A stretch of 64,000 bases of DNA from Meconema thalassinum. Lineage: Eukaryota > Arthropoda > Insecta > Orthoptera > Tettigoniidae. The notes under the pieces are model-generated. The model had not been told where the DNA came from, made no database searches, and saw only the letters and a program-made list of their open reading frames with translations. The stretch covers positions 18,078,716 to 18,142,715 of the forward strand of contig OX336392.1 of assembly GCA_946902985.2 (NCBI GenBank), written 5' to 3'. Numbering within the stretch: position 1 is the stretch's first letter; every line of letters begins with the position of its first letter. Made by a program: the position numbers and the translations under genes. Below, piece by piece: positions 25,944 through 35,946 of the stretch.

Positions 25944-26591
25944 TTTTTCTAATTATAAGTACTTTAGGGTTCACTTTTAGCTTCGGACAAAAATCTTCGG
26001 TCTGTTCATGTCTGTCTGAATTCCACCCTTCGTTGCTTTGTTTTGAGGCAGCTCACAGCCGTGTCGGTGTCTCTGTCGCACAGATTTTCAATTATCAGAA
26101 TACTACTATTGTGGCATATTCACACGTTTCAGTTCAGAATGTTCTTTACATTAATACCGCACTATGTCTTGGTGTTTTTAAATAGTTTATTTAGGCTACC
26201 AGAAATATTATTTGTCAATTAAATGAATATGTCCAAACCAAACCCATCAGGAGTAGATAACAGGAAGAAGGGACACTCATAAAGGCATCAAACAAAGCAG
26301 GCAGGTTGCAAAACATTTAGGTCAATTATTGTTAGTGTAATTTATACAGTGCTGTTTAAAGGTAAGCCTAATGGTCCCCGTGGACCTCATTCTGGTTTAT
26401 TATTATTATTATTCAGAGGAAACTGTAACACCCTTTAAATAATAATAATAATAATAAAATATGAACCTTTTAAAAAGATCGAATAACTTAACATTTTATC
26501 AGTGAACAATGCGTCTTTCTCGTGCTGTGCTTATATAATGAAATGGGGCCTCGATTTTCTACACCTACAATAAAAACTTTTCATAACTTAC
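25944..26591. other. Non-coding stretch with inverted ATT/AAT microsatellites
   Basis: I see no gene. (ATT)n near 26397-26416 and (AAT)n near 26440-26457 face each other across about 25 bp and could fold into a hairpin. The right end is the 5' part of the intron that follows the exon at 26592-26822. Confidence 0.5.
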
Positions 26592-26822
26592 CGAACATGT
26601 ATCCAGTTTTGCCTTCTTTACGACAAAGCGGTCGATCTTCTCAACACTCGCTAATGTGACAAAAAGAAGAAAGAAAAGAGCAACTATCAAATAACTCCCG
26701 ACTCTTCCAAAATAAAAACTGTATATCTCCTCTCGCACAGACACACAACCACCGTATATCACGACAGTGGCGATAATCAACCACGCTGCGCCAGTATTGA
26801 AGAGTGGGACATTTAAACACAG
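26592..26822 (-). CDS. Probable internal exon of a membrane protein (77 codons)
   Basis: The minus strand has a canonical exon layout. A pyrimidine-rich tract ending in AG lies at 26823-26824, then come 77 open codons, then a consensus donor GTAAGT at 26586-26591. Both boundaries are phase 0. An in-frame TAG overlaps the acceptor, so the frame can only be entered by splicing. The peptide starts LCLNVPLFNTGAAW and contains two hydrophobic segments, about residues 14-30 (WLIIATVVIYGGCVSV region) and 42-60 (VGSYLIVALFFLLFVTLA). Between them is a charged loop (REEIYSFYFGR), and it ends EKIDRFVVKKAKLDTCS. I do not recognise the family. No partner exon was found in the window, so the introns would have to be long. 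It could also be a processed or stray fragment, but the matched splice signals argue for a real host gene. Confidence 0.5.
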
Positions 26823-27147
26823 CTATTCCCAGGAAATGGAAATTAAAAGCTGACGAGAGAGTATAAGCTGACAAGCTGGCCCCCTCCAGATAGGTCTCTT
26901 ACTAATTGGCAATCTCCTAATTTCTTGGTAGACTTTTTTCATCATCACCTGGTTGTATTCCCAGTACTGGGGCACCTACTATTCTTTTCGTTGTAGGTCC
27001 TAAATTTGTTTGAGCCGTAAGAAAATATCTGGAATTATTTGGGGGGGCGGCCCCTCTGGCTACGCCACTGTTCCTTCCGTGACCCATCCTCAAAAGAAAA
27101 ATACATAGCCATTGGCTGCATACTTTAATAACATTAATAAAAAATTA
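26823..27147. other. No gene seen; contains an inverted hAT-type end
   Basis: A short ctacgccactg at 27060-27070 (cagtggcgtag on the minus strand) follows a G-rich run near 27040. It is an orphan transposon end. No other feature is recognisable. Confidence 0.4.
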
Positions 27148-27465
27148 AATAATAATGTTATTGGTTTTAGGTCGCTTTTAACTACTCTGGCTTTTCGAGA
27201 CGCCGGGGTGCCGAAATTTTGCCCCAAGCGTTACTCAACGATAACCTATAATTTAGCTTCACACAGGTGTAATTAGTGGAAGGTTCTTTAACATGCCATA
27301 AATCTATGACATGGGACCGCCGGCTTTACTTCCCCTCCGAAGGAAGGCATACTAAGGGATTTTTAACGCTCTTAAAGAATTCGACGACTTCGGCCGGGTT
27401 TAAACCCGCGATCTTGGGCATAGAAGCTCAGCATGCTATCAACTACGCCACCGAAGGCGCTTGAT
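27148..27465 (-). repeat. tRNA-derived SINE, family A, full-length
   Basis: On the minus strand the head is tRNA-like, with box A close to ggcgtagttgatagcatg and box B close to gcgggtttaaaccc. The body carries tatgccttccttcggagg and ttatggcatgttaaagaacc. The 3' module ends in gacctaaaaccaataacatt next to AAT repeats. Relatives lie at 29935-30150 (minus), 31060-31275 (plus) and 55207-55352 (minus). Confidence 0.82.
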
Positions 27466-27642
27466 TAAACAATCAATGTCCTGTTATATTCGCTGTCCAA
27501 TTACGGAGAACTACTTACTCTGTTCAATCCATTTCAGCTCTCATTAACGCCCTTGAAGAGGATGTCAGGATGGACATCCGGCTATAAAAATAATTTCTCA
27601 CATAGTCATGTCGCCTCCACCCGGACCCCGTAGAAACGGGAA

Positions 27643-27882
27643 TAGGTCGTAATAATAATGTTATTGGTTTTACGTCCCTTTTAACTTCTGCAGCTTTTAA
27701 AGACGCACGCCGAGCTGCCGGAATTTTGCCCCATAGGGGATCTTTAACGAGCCAGTAAATCTACTGACACGGCTCCCTCGCAATCGCGCACCCTCAAATG
27801 CCAACAGACTTTTCCAGGATACCAACCGCCAACCTTGGGCTCAGCATGCGAGAACGTTACCGCTGAGCCACGCAGCGAGCAT
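27643..27882 (-). repeat. tRNA-derived SINE sharing the family-A 3' tail
   Basis: On the minus strand the head contains a near-perfect box A (tggctcagcggtaacg) and a decayed box B. The 3' end is gggacgtaaaaccaataaca plus an AAT run, the same tail module as the SINE at 27148-27465, while the middle differs. This points to a shared LINE-derived tail. Confidence 0.75.
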
Positions 27883-28329
27883 AATAGAAACATAATCGTT
27901 CATTTACGTACCTCACACAATCTACATTATTATTTCAAGTTCTCTACTCTCCTCTTTTTCTACCTCGTTGTACACCTGACAGGCACACCTTGTAATCTCC
28001 TCTTTATCTCTCGTTATGTGAACTTCACCAATCCCTAGACTAGCCTATCCCATCCTACTTGCTGACTCAGCTACCTCCACTTTCTTCCTTCCATAACCAC
28101 CCTCGATATTAATAGCAATCCATCGAATACCAATTCAATTACAAGAAGCTCGTGTGACTCTTTTTACCGCTTATTCTCCCAGCTCGGCTTCACCAACGGA
28201 CTCTGCGAGGGATCATTCCTCTACCGTCACAACAACAGTGTCAGGGAGTTGAACAGTTTCTCAGCAGATACAATTGGGGATAGTGACAGGCTAAACGCTC
28301 AAGTGACCACTAACTTGGGTGTAATTAAG
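27883..28329. other. No gene seen
   Basis: This is a pyrimidine-rich sequence without a recognisable repeat end or a coding frame longer than chance. Confidence 0.4.
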
Positions 28330-28689
28330 GAAGGGATTTTGGAAGTAATTCAGCCGTGAACCTGTTGAAAGGATTCGGACCCACATGCTCCCTCAAGGAG
28401 GCACGGTGTGTGTAGCCTCACCACTTCTGGTGCACCCTGAACAGTGCTACACCCTCAGGGGCTCACCGCTAGTGAGGTTCCTCTGTTAGGTCCGGGTTTT
28501 CCCATTTTCCACTGATTTTAGGGCGGGCCCTCTCTTCTTTCCCTTTCCTATCTGCCTTGCACGGCTCTCCTTCCTTCCAAGTCCTCGAGGGTTGAGGGCA
28601 TTTCTTTATCTCCTGTCGTTAATTTGCCTTATTCTTCTTTTGTTTTTCGTTCCTTCTTCTTCTAGTATGTAAGTCCGTAGTTAGTTTTA

Positions 28690-29509
28690 TAAGGTGCGAT
28701 CAAAAAGTAACGAGCTGGAGGCTGTAATGCACAAACCGGTGACGACATCGGTTAATCGTGGCGTGTGTAACGAGGTGTGGTTCCGACCAGAGCGTGGAAG
28801 GTCACAGCCCGTCGCTAGAGGGCACGCGTGCGTGTCACGTGATGATACAAAGCGAGCCGCAGCATGCATCAATCGTTCAACGCTGCCAGTCCCATTGTAA
28901 ACAGTGACATGGAGGCGTCAAACGAAGAGCAAAGAGGTGTTGTTCGGTTTATGACAGCGAAAGGAGTAGGGGGAACGGACATTCATCGCCGAATGTCACA
29001 ATTGTACGGCGAACACTGCATGTCCCTTGCAAGGCACAAGCGCTTCAGGGAAGGACGGGTGTCGTTAGCCGATGATGCCCGGTCTGGGGCACCCCGTTGC
29101 ATTACCGATGACAACGTCCAGCTGGTTGATGCACTCATTACCCAGGACCGCCGAGTGACAGTGAACGCCATAGCCGCCGTGGTCGGATTGAGCGTCGGAA
29201 GTGTGCACACCATCATGAAGGAACGACTGCACTTGCGCAAAGTGTGTGCCCAATGGGTGCCCCCCAGTCTTCAACCACACCAGGAAGCATGTCGAATGGC
29301 CCACTGTCTTGGTCTTGGTTGGACGATTGATGCATGCTGCTGCTCACTTTTTATCGTCACGTGACGTGCACGCGTGCCCTCTAGCGACGGGCTGTGACCT
29401 TCCACGCTCTGGTCGGAACCACACCTCGTTACTCACGCCACGATTAGCCGATGTCGTCACCAGTTTGCGCATTACAGCCTCCGGCTCGTTACTTTTTGAA
29501 TGCACCTTA
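28690..29509 (+). mobile_element. mariner-like element, internally deleted, 187-bp TIRs, TA duplication
   Basis: The terminal inverted repeats are 28690-28876 and 29323-29509, 187 bp each, starting taaggtgc and carrying caaaaagtaacgagc. The copies differ at scattered positions. TA flanks both ends (28688-28689 and 29510-29511), as expected for Tc1/mariner insertion. The 820-bp element keeps only the N-terminal part of a transposase. Classical mariners have TIRs of about 30 bp, so the long TIRs are notable. The element cannot be autonomous. Confidence 0.9.
28909..29364 (+). pseudogene. mariner transposase, N-terminal fragment
   Basis: Starting at the ATG at 28909 (MEASNEEQRG), the frame encodes the paired helix-turn-helix DNA-binding region typical of mariner transposases. 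The first helix-turn-helix lies around DIHRRMSQLYGEHCMSLARH; the linker FREGRVSLADDARSGAP follows; the second lies around VTVNAIAAVVGLSVGSVHTI. It ends with KVCAQWVPPSL, matching the family's KVxARWVPxxL motif just before the catalytic domain. The frame then runs into the right TIR and stops at 29364. The whole DDD catalytic domain is missing: about 135 recognisable residues against about 345 in intact family members. Residues between the first helix-turn-helix and FREGR also look shortened. The fragment could bind TIRs at most. An upstream in-frame ATG at 28864 lies in the left TIR and is less likely. Confidence 0.85.
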
Positions 29510-29732
29510 TAGTTATAGTTTACATTACATCATCATTTTCACTATCACCCAAACCATTAGGGCCCAATAACCTAGATGTTAGGCCCCTTAAAACAATAAT
29601 TATAATCATCGTCATCATAACCTTGACAGAGGCAGGAATCGAACCCGGATCTCCGAGGTGACAGCCAAGAACACTAGTCGGTACACTACGAGGTCGTCAA
29701 ATTGTCCAGGTGAGTACGTCACTGAAGCAGTT

Positions 29733-29830
29733 TATTTATTTATCGTATGGCTTTTAGTGCCGGGAGTGTCCGAGGACATGTTCGGCTCGCCAGAGGCTGT
29801 AGCTTCTTAAAGCGGACACCCATGGGGTGA
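29733..29830 (-). repeat. SINE family C fragment
   Basis: The block cgtatggcttttagtgccgg, with tgttcggctcgccag and gtgagctacaag, matches the 3' part of the SINE at 35626-35946. Only the tail portion of the SINE is present here, without its tRNA head. Confidence 0.75.
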
Positions 29831-29934
29831 GCTACAAGTTCATTTCAAGTAGTTCCAACTTTTGCTACCAGATATCACTGATACCTGGTGGTGAATGTTG
29901 GAACTTTTATAGAGCGTTACAACGAAATCTAACC

Positions 29935-30150
29935 TAGAAATTCAGCTTCACACAATATTGTAGTTAGTGGAAGGTTCTTTTACATGCCATAAATCTATGA
30001 CATGAGACCGCCTGCTTTACTTCCCCTCCGAAGGAAGGCGTACTGAAGGATATCAACGCTCTTAAAAAAAACGACGACTTCGGCCGGGTTTGAACCCGCT
30101 ATCTTGGGCACAGCAGTACAGCATGCTACCAACTACGCCACCGTAGCCGC
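29935..30150 (-). repeat. tRNA-derived SINE, family A
   Basis: On the minus strand the head ggcgtagttggtagcatg is a good box A and gcgggttcaaaccc-type box B follows. The body shares tatgacatgagaccgcctgc-type sequence with 27290-27330 on the plus strand. The outer part (aattcagcttcacacaatat) matches the end of the copy at 30975-31275 in opposite orientation. Confidence 0.8.
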
Positions 30151-30382
30151 TACTGAAGCAGTGTTACTCCAATTACGAGAAAAAGTTTGTGATGCAATTT
30201 CCTCTTCCGTAACCGGAAGTGCTCGTGGGACATGTGGCTTATCGCGTTCTACTGACACACTTCCGCCCTTTCCCACGATCACCGTAATGTGAGGTGCAAT
30301 GGCTGACGTCTTTAGCTCTTACTCCTGAGGTCCATGACTTAATTCCCGGTTCTGCGATTAATTTTTTTTTCTGGTTTAGGGG

Positions 30383-30940
30383 TTGCAAAGTAATGGACGA
30401 AGCAAAGAGGTTATTAAAAGTACATTGGCTCAGGCAAGGAAAGCATTTCTACAGAAAAGGAATCTGTTGACATCGAATATAGATTCAAGTATTAGGAAGT
30501 CATTTTTGAAAGCCTTTGTCTGGAGCGTGGTGCTCTATGGAAGTGAAACTTGCACTATTAGTGCAGCAGAAAAGAGGAGAATTGAAGAATTTGAAATGTG
30601 GTGTTACAGGAGAATGATGATCAGATGGGTTGATAGGGTTACAAACGAAGAGGTATTAAGACGAGTGGGAGAGGAGAGATGTTTCTGGCGACTTCTAATG
30701 AAGAGAAGAGTTAGGTTGGTAGGACACATACTAAGACACCCAGGAATAGCAAGCTTAGTTATGGAAGGAAGGGTCGAGGATAAGAACTGTAGGGGTTGAT
30801 CAAGGTTAGAATATGTTAAATAGATAGCCTCGGATGTAGGGTGTGGTAACTATGTAGAGATGAAACGATTAGCTCAGGACAGGGAGGCATGGATGGCTGC
30901 ATCAAATCAGTCAAAAGACTGAAAACTCAAACAAAAAGCA
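30383..30940 (+). pseudogene. 5'-truncated LINE, C-terminal RT-domain remnant
   Basis: The frame opens at about 30383 and encodes the C-terminal region common to RTE-like non-LTR retrotransposons. Recognisable parts are an AKR-type helix region (EVIKSTLAQARKAFLQKR), the thumb-like stretch FLKAFVWSVVLYGSETCTI, then KRRIEEFEMWCYRRMM, and the tail VGHILRHPGIASLVMEGRVE. Stop codons at 30797 and about 30830 interrupt the frame, which otherwise stays open to a natural-looking end (AWMAASNQSKD) at 30922. After it comes ctcaaacaaaaa, the tail also found as a microsatellite at the end of the copy at 60.3 kb. The palm and endonuclease are absent, which fits 5' truncation during target-primed reverse transcription. 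Confidence 0.85.
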
Positions 30941-30974
30941 GGGGTTGGAACGGGATAAACTCAGCCTGAGAAGA

Positions 30975-31300
30975 GGTGGGTTCAATTCTCACCTCAGCCA
31001 ACCTAGAAGTGGTTTTCCATTTCTACTCCAGGCAAAAGCCGGTATGATTCCTGACGTAAGACCATGACTTGTTTCCATTACAATCCTGCTAGCATGCCGA
31101 TATTCTATGCCCAAGATTGCGGGTTCAAACCCAGCCAAAGTTGTCGGATTTTTTAAGAGCGTTGAAAATCTATCAGTATGCCTTCCTTCACAGGAGAAGT
31201 AAAGCTGGCGGGCCCATGTCATAGATTTATGGCATGTAAAATAACCTTCCACTAACTACAATATTGTGTGAAGCTAAATTTGTAGATTAGATTTTATTAA
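30975..31300 (+). repeat. tRNA-derived SINE, family B/A composite
   Basis: In plus orientation it starts with aggtgggttcaattctcacc (box B), then the family-B body (ctagaagtggttttccattt). It then continues at about 31075 with the family-A head (ctgctagcatgccgatattc, gcgggttcaaaccc) and body, to ccttccactaactacaatat. Either two SINEs are joined or this is a dimeric SINE. Confidence 0.72.
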
Positions 31301-31897
31301 CGCTCCATTAGTTCCAACCTTCGCCGCAAGGTGCCGGTTATGGTGGCATCTACAGGGTCTTTCACTCAAAGCGGGGCAGGTCGCTTGGCCGGCGCTCCAC
31401 TGCAGGTAGAACGTCAGACGAGCAGATAGCAACACGGAGCTGAGACAGCAAATGTCTTAAGGCAAGAAGTGCTATAGGATTGTTGAAATTTAAGGTGGCT
31501 ACACACGTAACTGCCAGCTTGACAAGCGTGAATGATCAACCTTGTTGCGCAAGCAGGTTTAGCGTCTGTAGGATAATTCTGCGTATGCATTTTAATTGTA
31601 CAAGAAGCTTGAAGATGGACTGAATTGAAATCATGCAAGCTTGTACAAGCCGTGTTTGCCCAAGCGAAGCTGAGCGTGTGCACCACGGATGTGCCAGCAT
31701 CAGTCGTGAGTGAGCTCTACAGGTGGTGACATCATTTGGACCATGTCCAGTGATCTGAAGAAGGTCAACCGTCAATAACCATGGTTCGCTACTGAGCTAT
31801 AGCTGACGGTTCTTAACCAATACCATACTTCCTCTATCACTCCAAGTGAACTCCAATGTCCCACCCTGGCGGCCAGCTCGCGTGTCACGTAGTGTCA

Positions 31898-32635
31898 GGT
31901 GTCACCAGTGCTGGATTACCCATTAGGCCCGACTAGGCCCAGGCCTAGGGCCCCCAATTATCTAGGGCCCCCAAAATTTCTAATTTAGTTCAATTTTATT
32001 CCGAAGATTTAGAATTTTTTTATCCAGAACTGAGACAGTTTCAGCATTATATTAAATTACGATGTTCTTTAAAAACGGAGTTCACTCATTCTGAACTTTA
32101 CGAAATTCTTATTCGAGATAAGCTTAAGTCTGTTTTCCCGAACGTTGAAATTGCTTTTCGCATTTTCCTGACCCTCATGATAACGAATTGTTCTGCGGAG
32201 CGCTCGTTTTCAAAATTGAAACGGATCAAAAGTGCGCAAAGAAGTATCATGTCACAAGAACGATTAGACATGCTAAGTTTAATGTATATCGAGTCAGATG
32301 TTCTGCGGGAAATTGATGTTGATGACATAGTAGAAGATTTCATTGACCGAAAAAACAAAAAAACAAAAATTTCGTTACATTTTGCAGAAGTAAAAAATAG
32401 TATGATTTGTTAAATTGTTCATCAAATCATCTGAAATGTTTTCAAATAACGATGATCGTTTCAATGTAAATGTATGTATCTATGATTTAATAAAAAGTGT
32501 ATTATTCATCTTGAGAAAAAGAACTCCTTGTATATACTTTATTAAATGTACAGGTGCTAAAAAATAAAAATTATTTGTTAAAAATAAAGGGGCCCCAAAA
32601 ATCTGAGGGACTTGGGCCTGGGCACTGGGTGTCAC
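31898..32635 (+). mobile_element. hAT-like element with perfect 8-bp target duplication
   Basis: ggtgtcac occurs at 31898-31905 and again at 32628-32635, directly flanking termini that begin cagtgctgg (31906) and end gggcactg (32627). CAGTG-type ends and an 8-bp duplication are the hAT signature. The ends also share caggcc and ggggcccc stretches. The 722-bp element keeps only the C-terminal part of a transposase, so it is an internally deleted copy. Confidence 0.88.
31988..32413 (+). pseudogene. hAT transposase C-terminal (dimerisation) fragment
   Basis: An open frame of about 141 codons ends at the TAA at 32413. It carries the hAT C-terminal dimerisation signature: RIFLTLMITNCSAERSFSKL, then KRIKSAQRSIMSQERLDML and SLMYIESDVLREIDVDDIVE. 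The Asn-Cys-Ser-Ala-Glu-Arg-Ser-Phe core is the conserved part of the family, and the preceding FPNVEIAFRIFL is the usual lead-in. The N-terminal BED finger and most of the catalytic core are gone. No start codon precedes the homology; the frame simply opens inside the left end. A Lys-rich tail (KNKKTKIS) closes the protein. It is a remnant of a larger transposase related to those often annotated as zinc-finger MYM-type. Confidence 0.85.
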
Positions 32636-33114
32636 ACTGTTGCACAGTTGCACACAGTTCTGTCAAGTCTCGCTGCTTGCTCTCAGTGGCTACAGTGTAG
32701 AGTTGGCAACACTGTGCTTCGCGCTAGGAAAGCCATGGCTTCCCGCAGACATGGAATGTAAACATATCCGCCCGTGATCGTATTCTTCTTTTTAATTAAA
32801 GGTGTTACGATCAACAAAGGGTTCAGATAAGTTCCTTCATTCATTCTGATATAATTATGCCAATCACGCGGATATACCTTCAATTCACTCAGCAACTTAA
32901 CCTGGGAATAACCACTCTTTGCAGCACATATCCCGCTTCTTCTTTCGCGTTTTCCTCTTGTGGACAAGGCAAACCTGCTCGTCATAGTGCAAGCGCCCGC
33001 TGGCACTTGTTCAAACATACTTGTACCGTGTGGTGTCGTAGGGAAATTTTGCATTCCTGTACAAAAAAGATTGATCATGCATGCTTGTCAAGCTTGCAGT
33101 TACGTGTGTCTTAA

Positions 33115-33963
33115 TGCTGCGGAGCAGCGCGGGACTTCGCGGTGCTGAGACAGTTTCGACGCAGTATTTGCCGAGTAAGGTTGACTTTGTTATTTCGTTT
33201 ATAGCCTCTTTTAAGTTATAACGTGTGTAGGCCATACGTGTTAGTGCTTATTGTTTAATTGTTATTGTGTTTCAAAATTGTATGACGTTATTGCTAAGTG
33301 TTAAAGCCTATTATTTCAATAATGCCTCATCATGCGTACACATTAGCACAAAATATCACGAGAGAATTTGAGGCTATCTCGGTAGATGAAGTAATGCGTG
33401 TGAATGGAAATTTCCATAAAATATGCCAGAAATGTGTAGATGCAGGTGGAGTACATTTTCAACATCTTCTGTGACAAGTTGACTAATTATTTTACTTTGA
33501 TTATGTGTTATTTTGTGTGTTTTTATTCACATGTGATTCGTACTGTACCCGAAACCACTTACCAATACCTGCTGAAATCCCTCGATGACAACTGGATCGC
33601 AGAACCAGAAAATGCCCGGCAAAAACCCCCTCAGGTCCTACCACCAAGTAAAGGAGTAATAGGGTAACTAGTCTTCCTAACAGGTTGTCTTAAGAATGAC
33701 CATGGCTTTGAAGGAAAAAATTTAAAAAATCGACCTCAAGAACTACTCAAAAGAGAACTATCTCACGGGTGGAATATCCTGAAAATTCCAACCGATGGCC
33801 TTCTTAACATAACCTCCCATCTCTTCGTTAAAATATCACGCAATGTATTTAAAAATGGGAAAACAAACTTTATTCCAAAAAGGACATGACAATAGTAAAA
33901 AGAAAAATACCTGTCGTCAAAACGACCAAAGTCACAGTAACAAAAACTGTCACAAGAAAACAA
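33115..33963. other. No supportable gene
   Basis: A 50-codon frame at 33322-33474 starts MPHHAYTLAQ, but it has no recognisable domain and no composition signal. The rest is AT-rich. See rejected items. Confidence 0.4.
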
Positions 33964-34843
33964 CAAGTAGTTCCGTGACGAACTGAAGAGCCTACTTTTC
34001 TTAAATTTAAGATTCATGCCAATGATTAATCTATATGGACCTATCTATAATAATGACGAAATTAAGTTGGTAATATCGAAATTTCCAATTAGTTCGAAAT
34101 ATACCTGGCATAATGTAGCCTAATAGAACATTACAGTTGGCAGCCCTGCTGACAGAATATATTCCTAGTTCCATCTCTTAAGGTACAGAATACAAAATTT
34201 GGTTGAAGTCCAATGGATAGCATAGAAGTTACATGCAGTTAGACATTGGATCTATCAGCGCGCGTGAAATCATGTTGGCAGCAATGTCATGCATGTGTTG
34301 GTCAAAAATAATCTGAAATATTATGATCTATTGTTTTGCCAATTTTGGATGAAATCCATTTGTTAGTATAGAAGTTACTGGTATTTTAAAATTGGACCTA
34401 TCAGCAGGCTAGAATCATGTTGGCAGCACTGACGTATATTAGTTACTCCAAATTAATGTAGAATGTCAGGTACTGTACGTGCGCAAAGTTTAGAGCTGTT
34501 GGCTTGCATACTTTCTCATTTATTGATATTAAGGTAAAAAATATAAACAGCATTTCTTAACAGTTGGCAGCCCTGATTGCTCTTACGAATACGCATAGTC
34601 ATATCTGTTATGGCACACATAGCACATATGAAATTTGGTTGAAATCCAATTGATATTATAGAAGTTACATGTATTTAAAAATTGGTCCTATCAGCAGGCT
34701 TAGAATCATGTTGGTAGCACTGACATACATTAGTTGTTCCAAATTAATGTAGAATGTCAGGCACTATACATGTGCAAGGTTTAAAAGCGTTGGCTCGCAT
34801 AATTTCTGATATATTGGTATTTGGATAAAGAAAATAGAGAAAG

Positions 34844-35069
34844 TATTTATTGACAAAAAAAAAAAAGGGAAAGGAAGCTTGTAGTTTAACGTGACCGTTA
34901 ATCGGTATATCATGAGGCACGGGACCTCCATTTTACGTGGAATCCGAACCACAGGACATGGCATTTCACTTCGAAAATCTCACATGCATTGACCGGGAAT
35001 CGAACCCGGACCGCCTTGGTGAGAGGCATACAGCTAGACCGCTGAGCCTCCATGCCCTATTTATTGACA
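34844..35069 (-). repeat. tRNA-derived SINE with perfect 12-bp target duplication
   Basis: tatttattgaca is present at 34844-34855 and 35058-35069. Between them, on the minus strand, the SINE starts gggcatggaggctcagcggt, with box A in that region and box B ggttcgattcccgg. It ends in a short pyrimidine/T tract (plus-strand A run at about 34850-34866). It sits inside element E copy 2 and is therefore younger than that element. Confidence 0.85.
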
Positions 35070-35473
35070 GTTGGCAGCCCTGGTTGTTCTTAATAATACG
35101 CTCAGTCATATCTGTTTATGTACACATAGTACATACGAAATTTGGTTGAAATCCAATTGATAGTGTCGAAGTTATATGAATTTAAAAATGGGACCTATCA
35201 GTAGGCTTAGAATCATTTGGCAACACTGTCATGTGTGGCCTCCTAAAGATTAAACTGAAGTATTATTATCTCTGTGTGTGCCAATTTTGGAATAGTTCCC
35301 ATGTATTCATTCCAAGATATCCAACATGGAGTTCAAATGTCAATTGCGATTTATCAGCAGTTGGTAGCACTGACATCATTTTCAAGTGTGACATTGAGAT
35401 GTCCCGGTATAGATCTTTACTCATACCAAATTTGGTTTCGATTACTGCAGCCGTTTAGGAGTTGATAGGGGGG

Positions 35474-35482
35474 GACACACAC

Positions 35483-35515
<33 letters not shown>

Positions 35516-35540
35516 AGGACAGACAGACAGACAGACATTT
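35474..35540 (+). repeat. (ACAG)n microsatellite within element E
   Basis: Tandem acag/gaca units with one interruption (aagg) follow a G run and a short (CA)n. The position is equivalent to the (AAAC)n tract in copy 3 and the pyrimidine/G tract in copy 1, so a simple repeat is a fixed part of the element. Confidence 0.9.
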
Positions 35541-35625
35541 TCCCGGATCGATCCCATAAGTCTACTTTTTTCCCATTTTTTGCAAAATGTGAAAAGTAGG
35601 CTAAAAATCCAAGAGTGGATTTTTT

Positions 35626-35946
35626 TTTAGCGTATGGCTTTTAGTGCCGGGAGTGTCCGAGGACATGTTCGGCTCGCCAGTTTTGTAGCTGCTTCGAGAC
35701 GGACACCCAATGGGTGAGCTACAAGTACCGTTGGGGAGGGAAGTGGGAATGTTAGGACGAGGAGTTGGAAGGTAGCGGCTGTGGCCTATAGTTAGGGACC
35801 AACCCCGGCATTTGCCTGGAAGGAAGATGGGAAACCACAGAATACCATCTTCAGGGTTGCCGGCGGGGGATTCGAACCTGCTCGCCTCCCGGATGTGAGC
35901 GACTGCCAGCAGTCATGCCGTAACGACCACGGCTAACTCACCCGGT
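35626..35946 (-). repeat. tRNA-derived SINE, family C, near full-length
   Basis: On the minus strand the head has box-A-like gagttagccgtggtcgttac and box B caggttcgaatccccc. The body shares the caggcaaatgccgg motif with family B and ends in gcactaaaagccatacgct plus an A tract. agactggat after the head and agagtggat before the A tract may be an imperfect target duplication. The SINE lies directly next to the 3' hairpin of element E copy 2. Confidence 0.8.

Larger units (their letters stand above)
28370..29700 (-). repeat. Dispersed repeat R, copy 2, with tRNA-like head, split by mariner
   Basis: The flanks of the mariner at 28690-29509 are two halves of one repeat, collinear with 23855-24180 inverted. 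On the minus strand it begins with a tRNA-like head at about 29700-29630 (box B gggttcgattcc). It continues through gttttaaggggcctaacatc and the gtgatagtgaaaatgatg block, is interrupted by mariner, and resumes at actaacta near 28685. It therefore looks like a long tRNA-headed SINE or composite element. Confidence 0.7.
31491..33114. repeat. Inverted-repeat element with ~45-bp ends, carrying a hAT insertion
   Basis: Left arm 31491-31543 and right arm 33069-33114 are inverted copies. Both carry acacacgtaactgc followed by agcttgacaagc and tgatcaa; the left arm has six extra bases (gtggct). Inside lie further agcttgtacaagc motifs. The 722-bp hAT copy at 31906-32627 is nested within. The superfamily is not identified. 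Confidence 0.6.
33964..35602 (+). mobile_element. Unclassified element family E, copy 2 (diverged)
   Basis: It opens with aagtagttccgtgacgaact and agcctacttttc, nearly the same as the start of copy 3. It then has about two and a half degenerate tandem units, each with gttggcagccctg, gaaatttggttgaaatccaa and cctatcagcaggct. It passes through gcagccgtttaggagttgat, a G run and an (ACAG)n tract. It closes with a hairpin (agtctactttt... paired with ...gaaaagtaggct) at about 35560-35602. A SINE (34856-35057) interrupts the second unit. It is non-coding. Confidence 0.68.

Noticed and set aside
28687..29512. Several short frames on both strands around the mariner
   Set aside because: They are TIR shadows or antisense to the transposase fragment.
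33322..33474. 50-codon frame starting MPHHAYTLAQ
   Set aside because: It is short, with no domain and no clear context; it could be a 5' fragment of a domesticated transposase-like gene, but that cannot be supported.
34856..35057. Functional tRNA gene
   Set aside because: Good A and B boxes, but the 12-bp target duplication, the long body and the A-rich tail show that it is a SINE.
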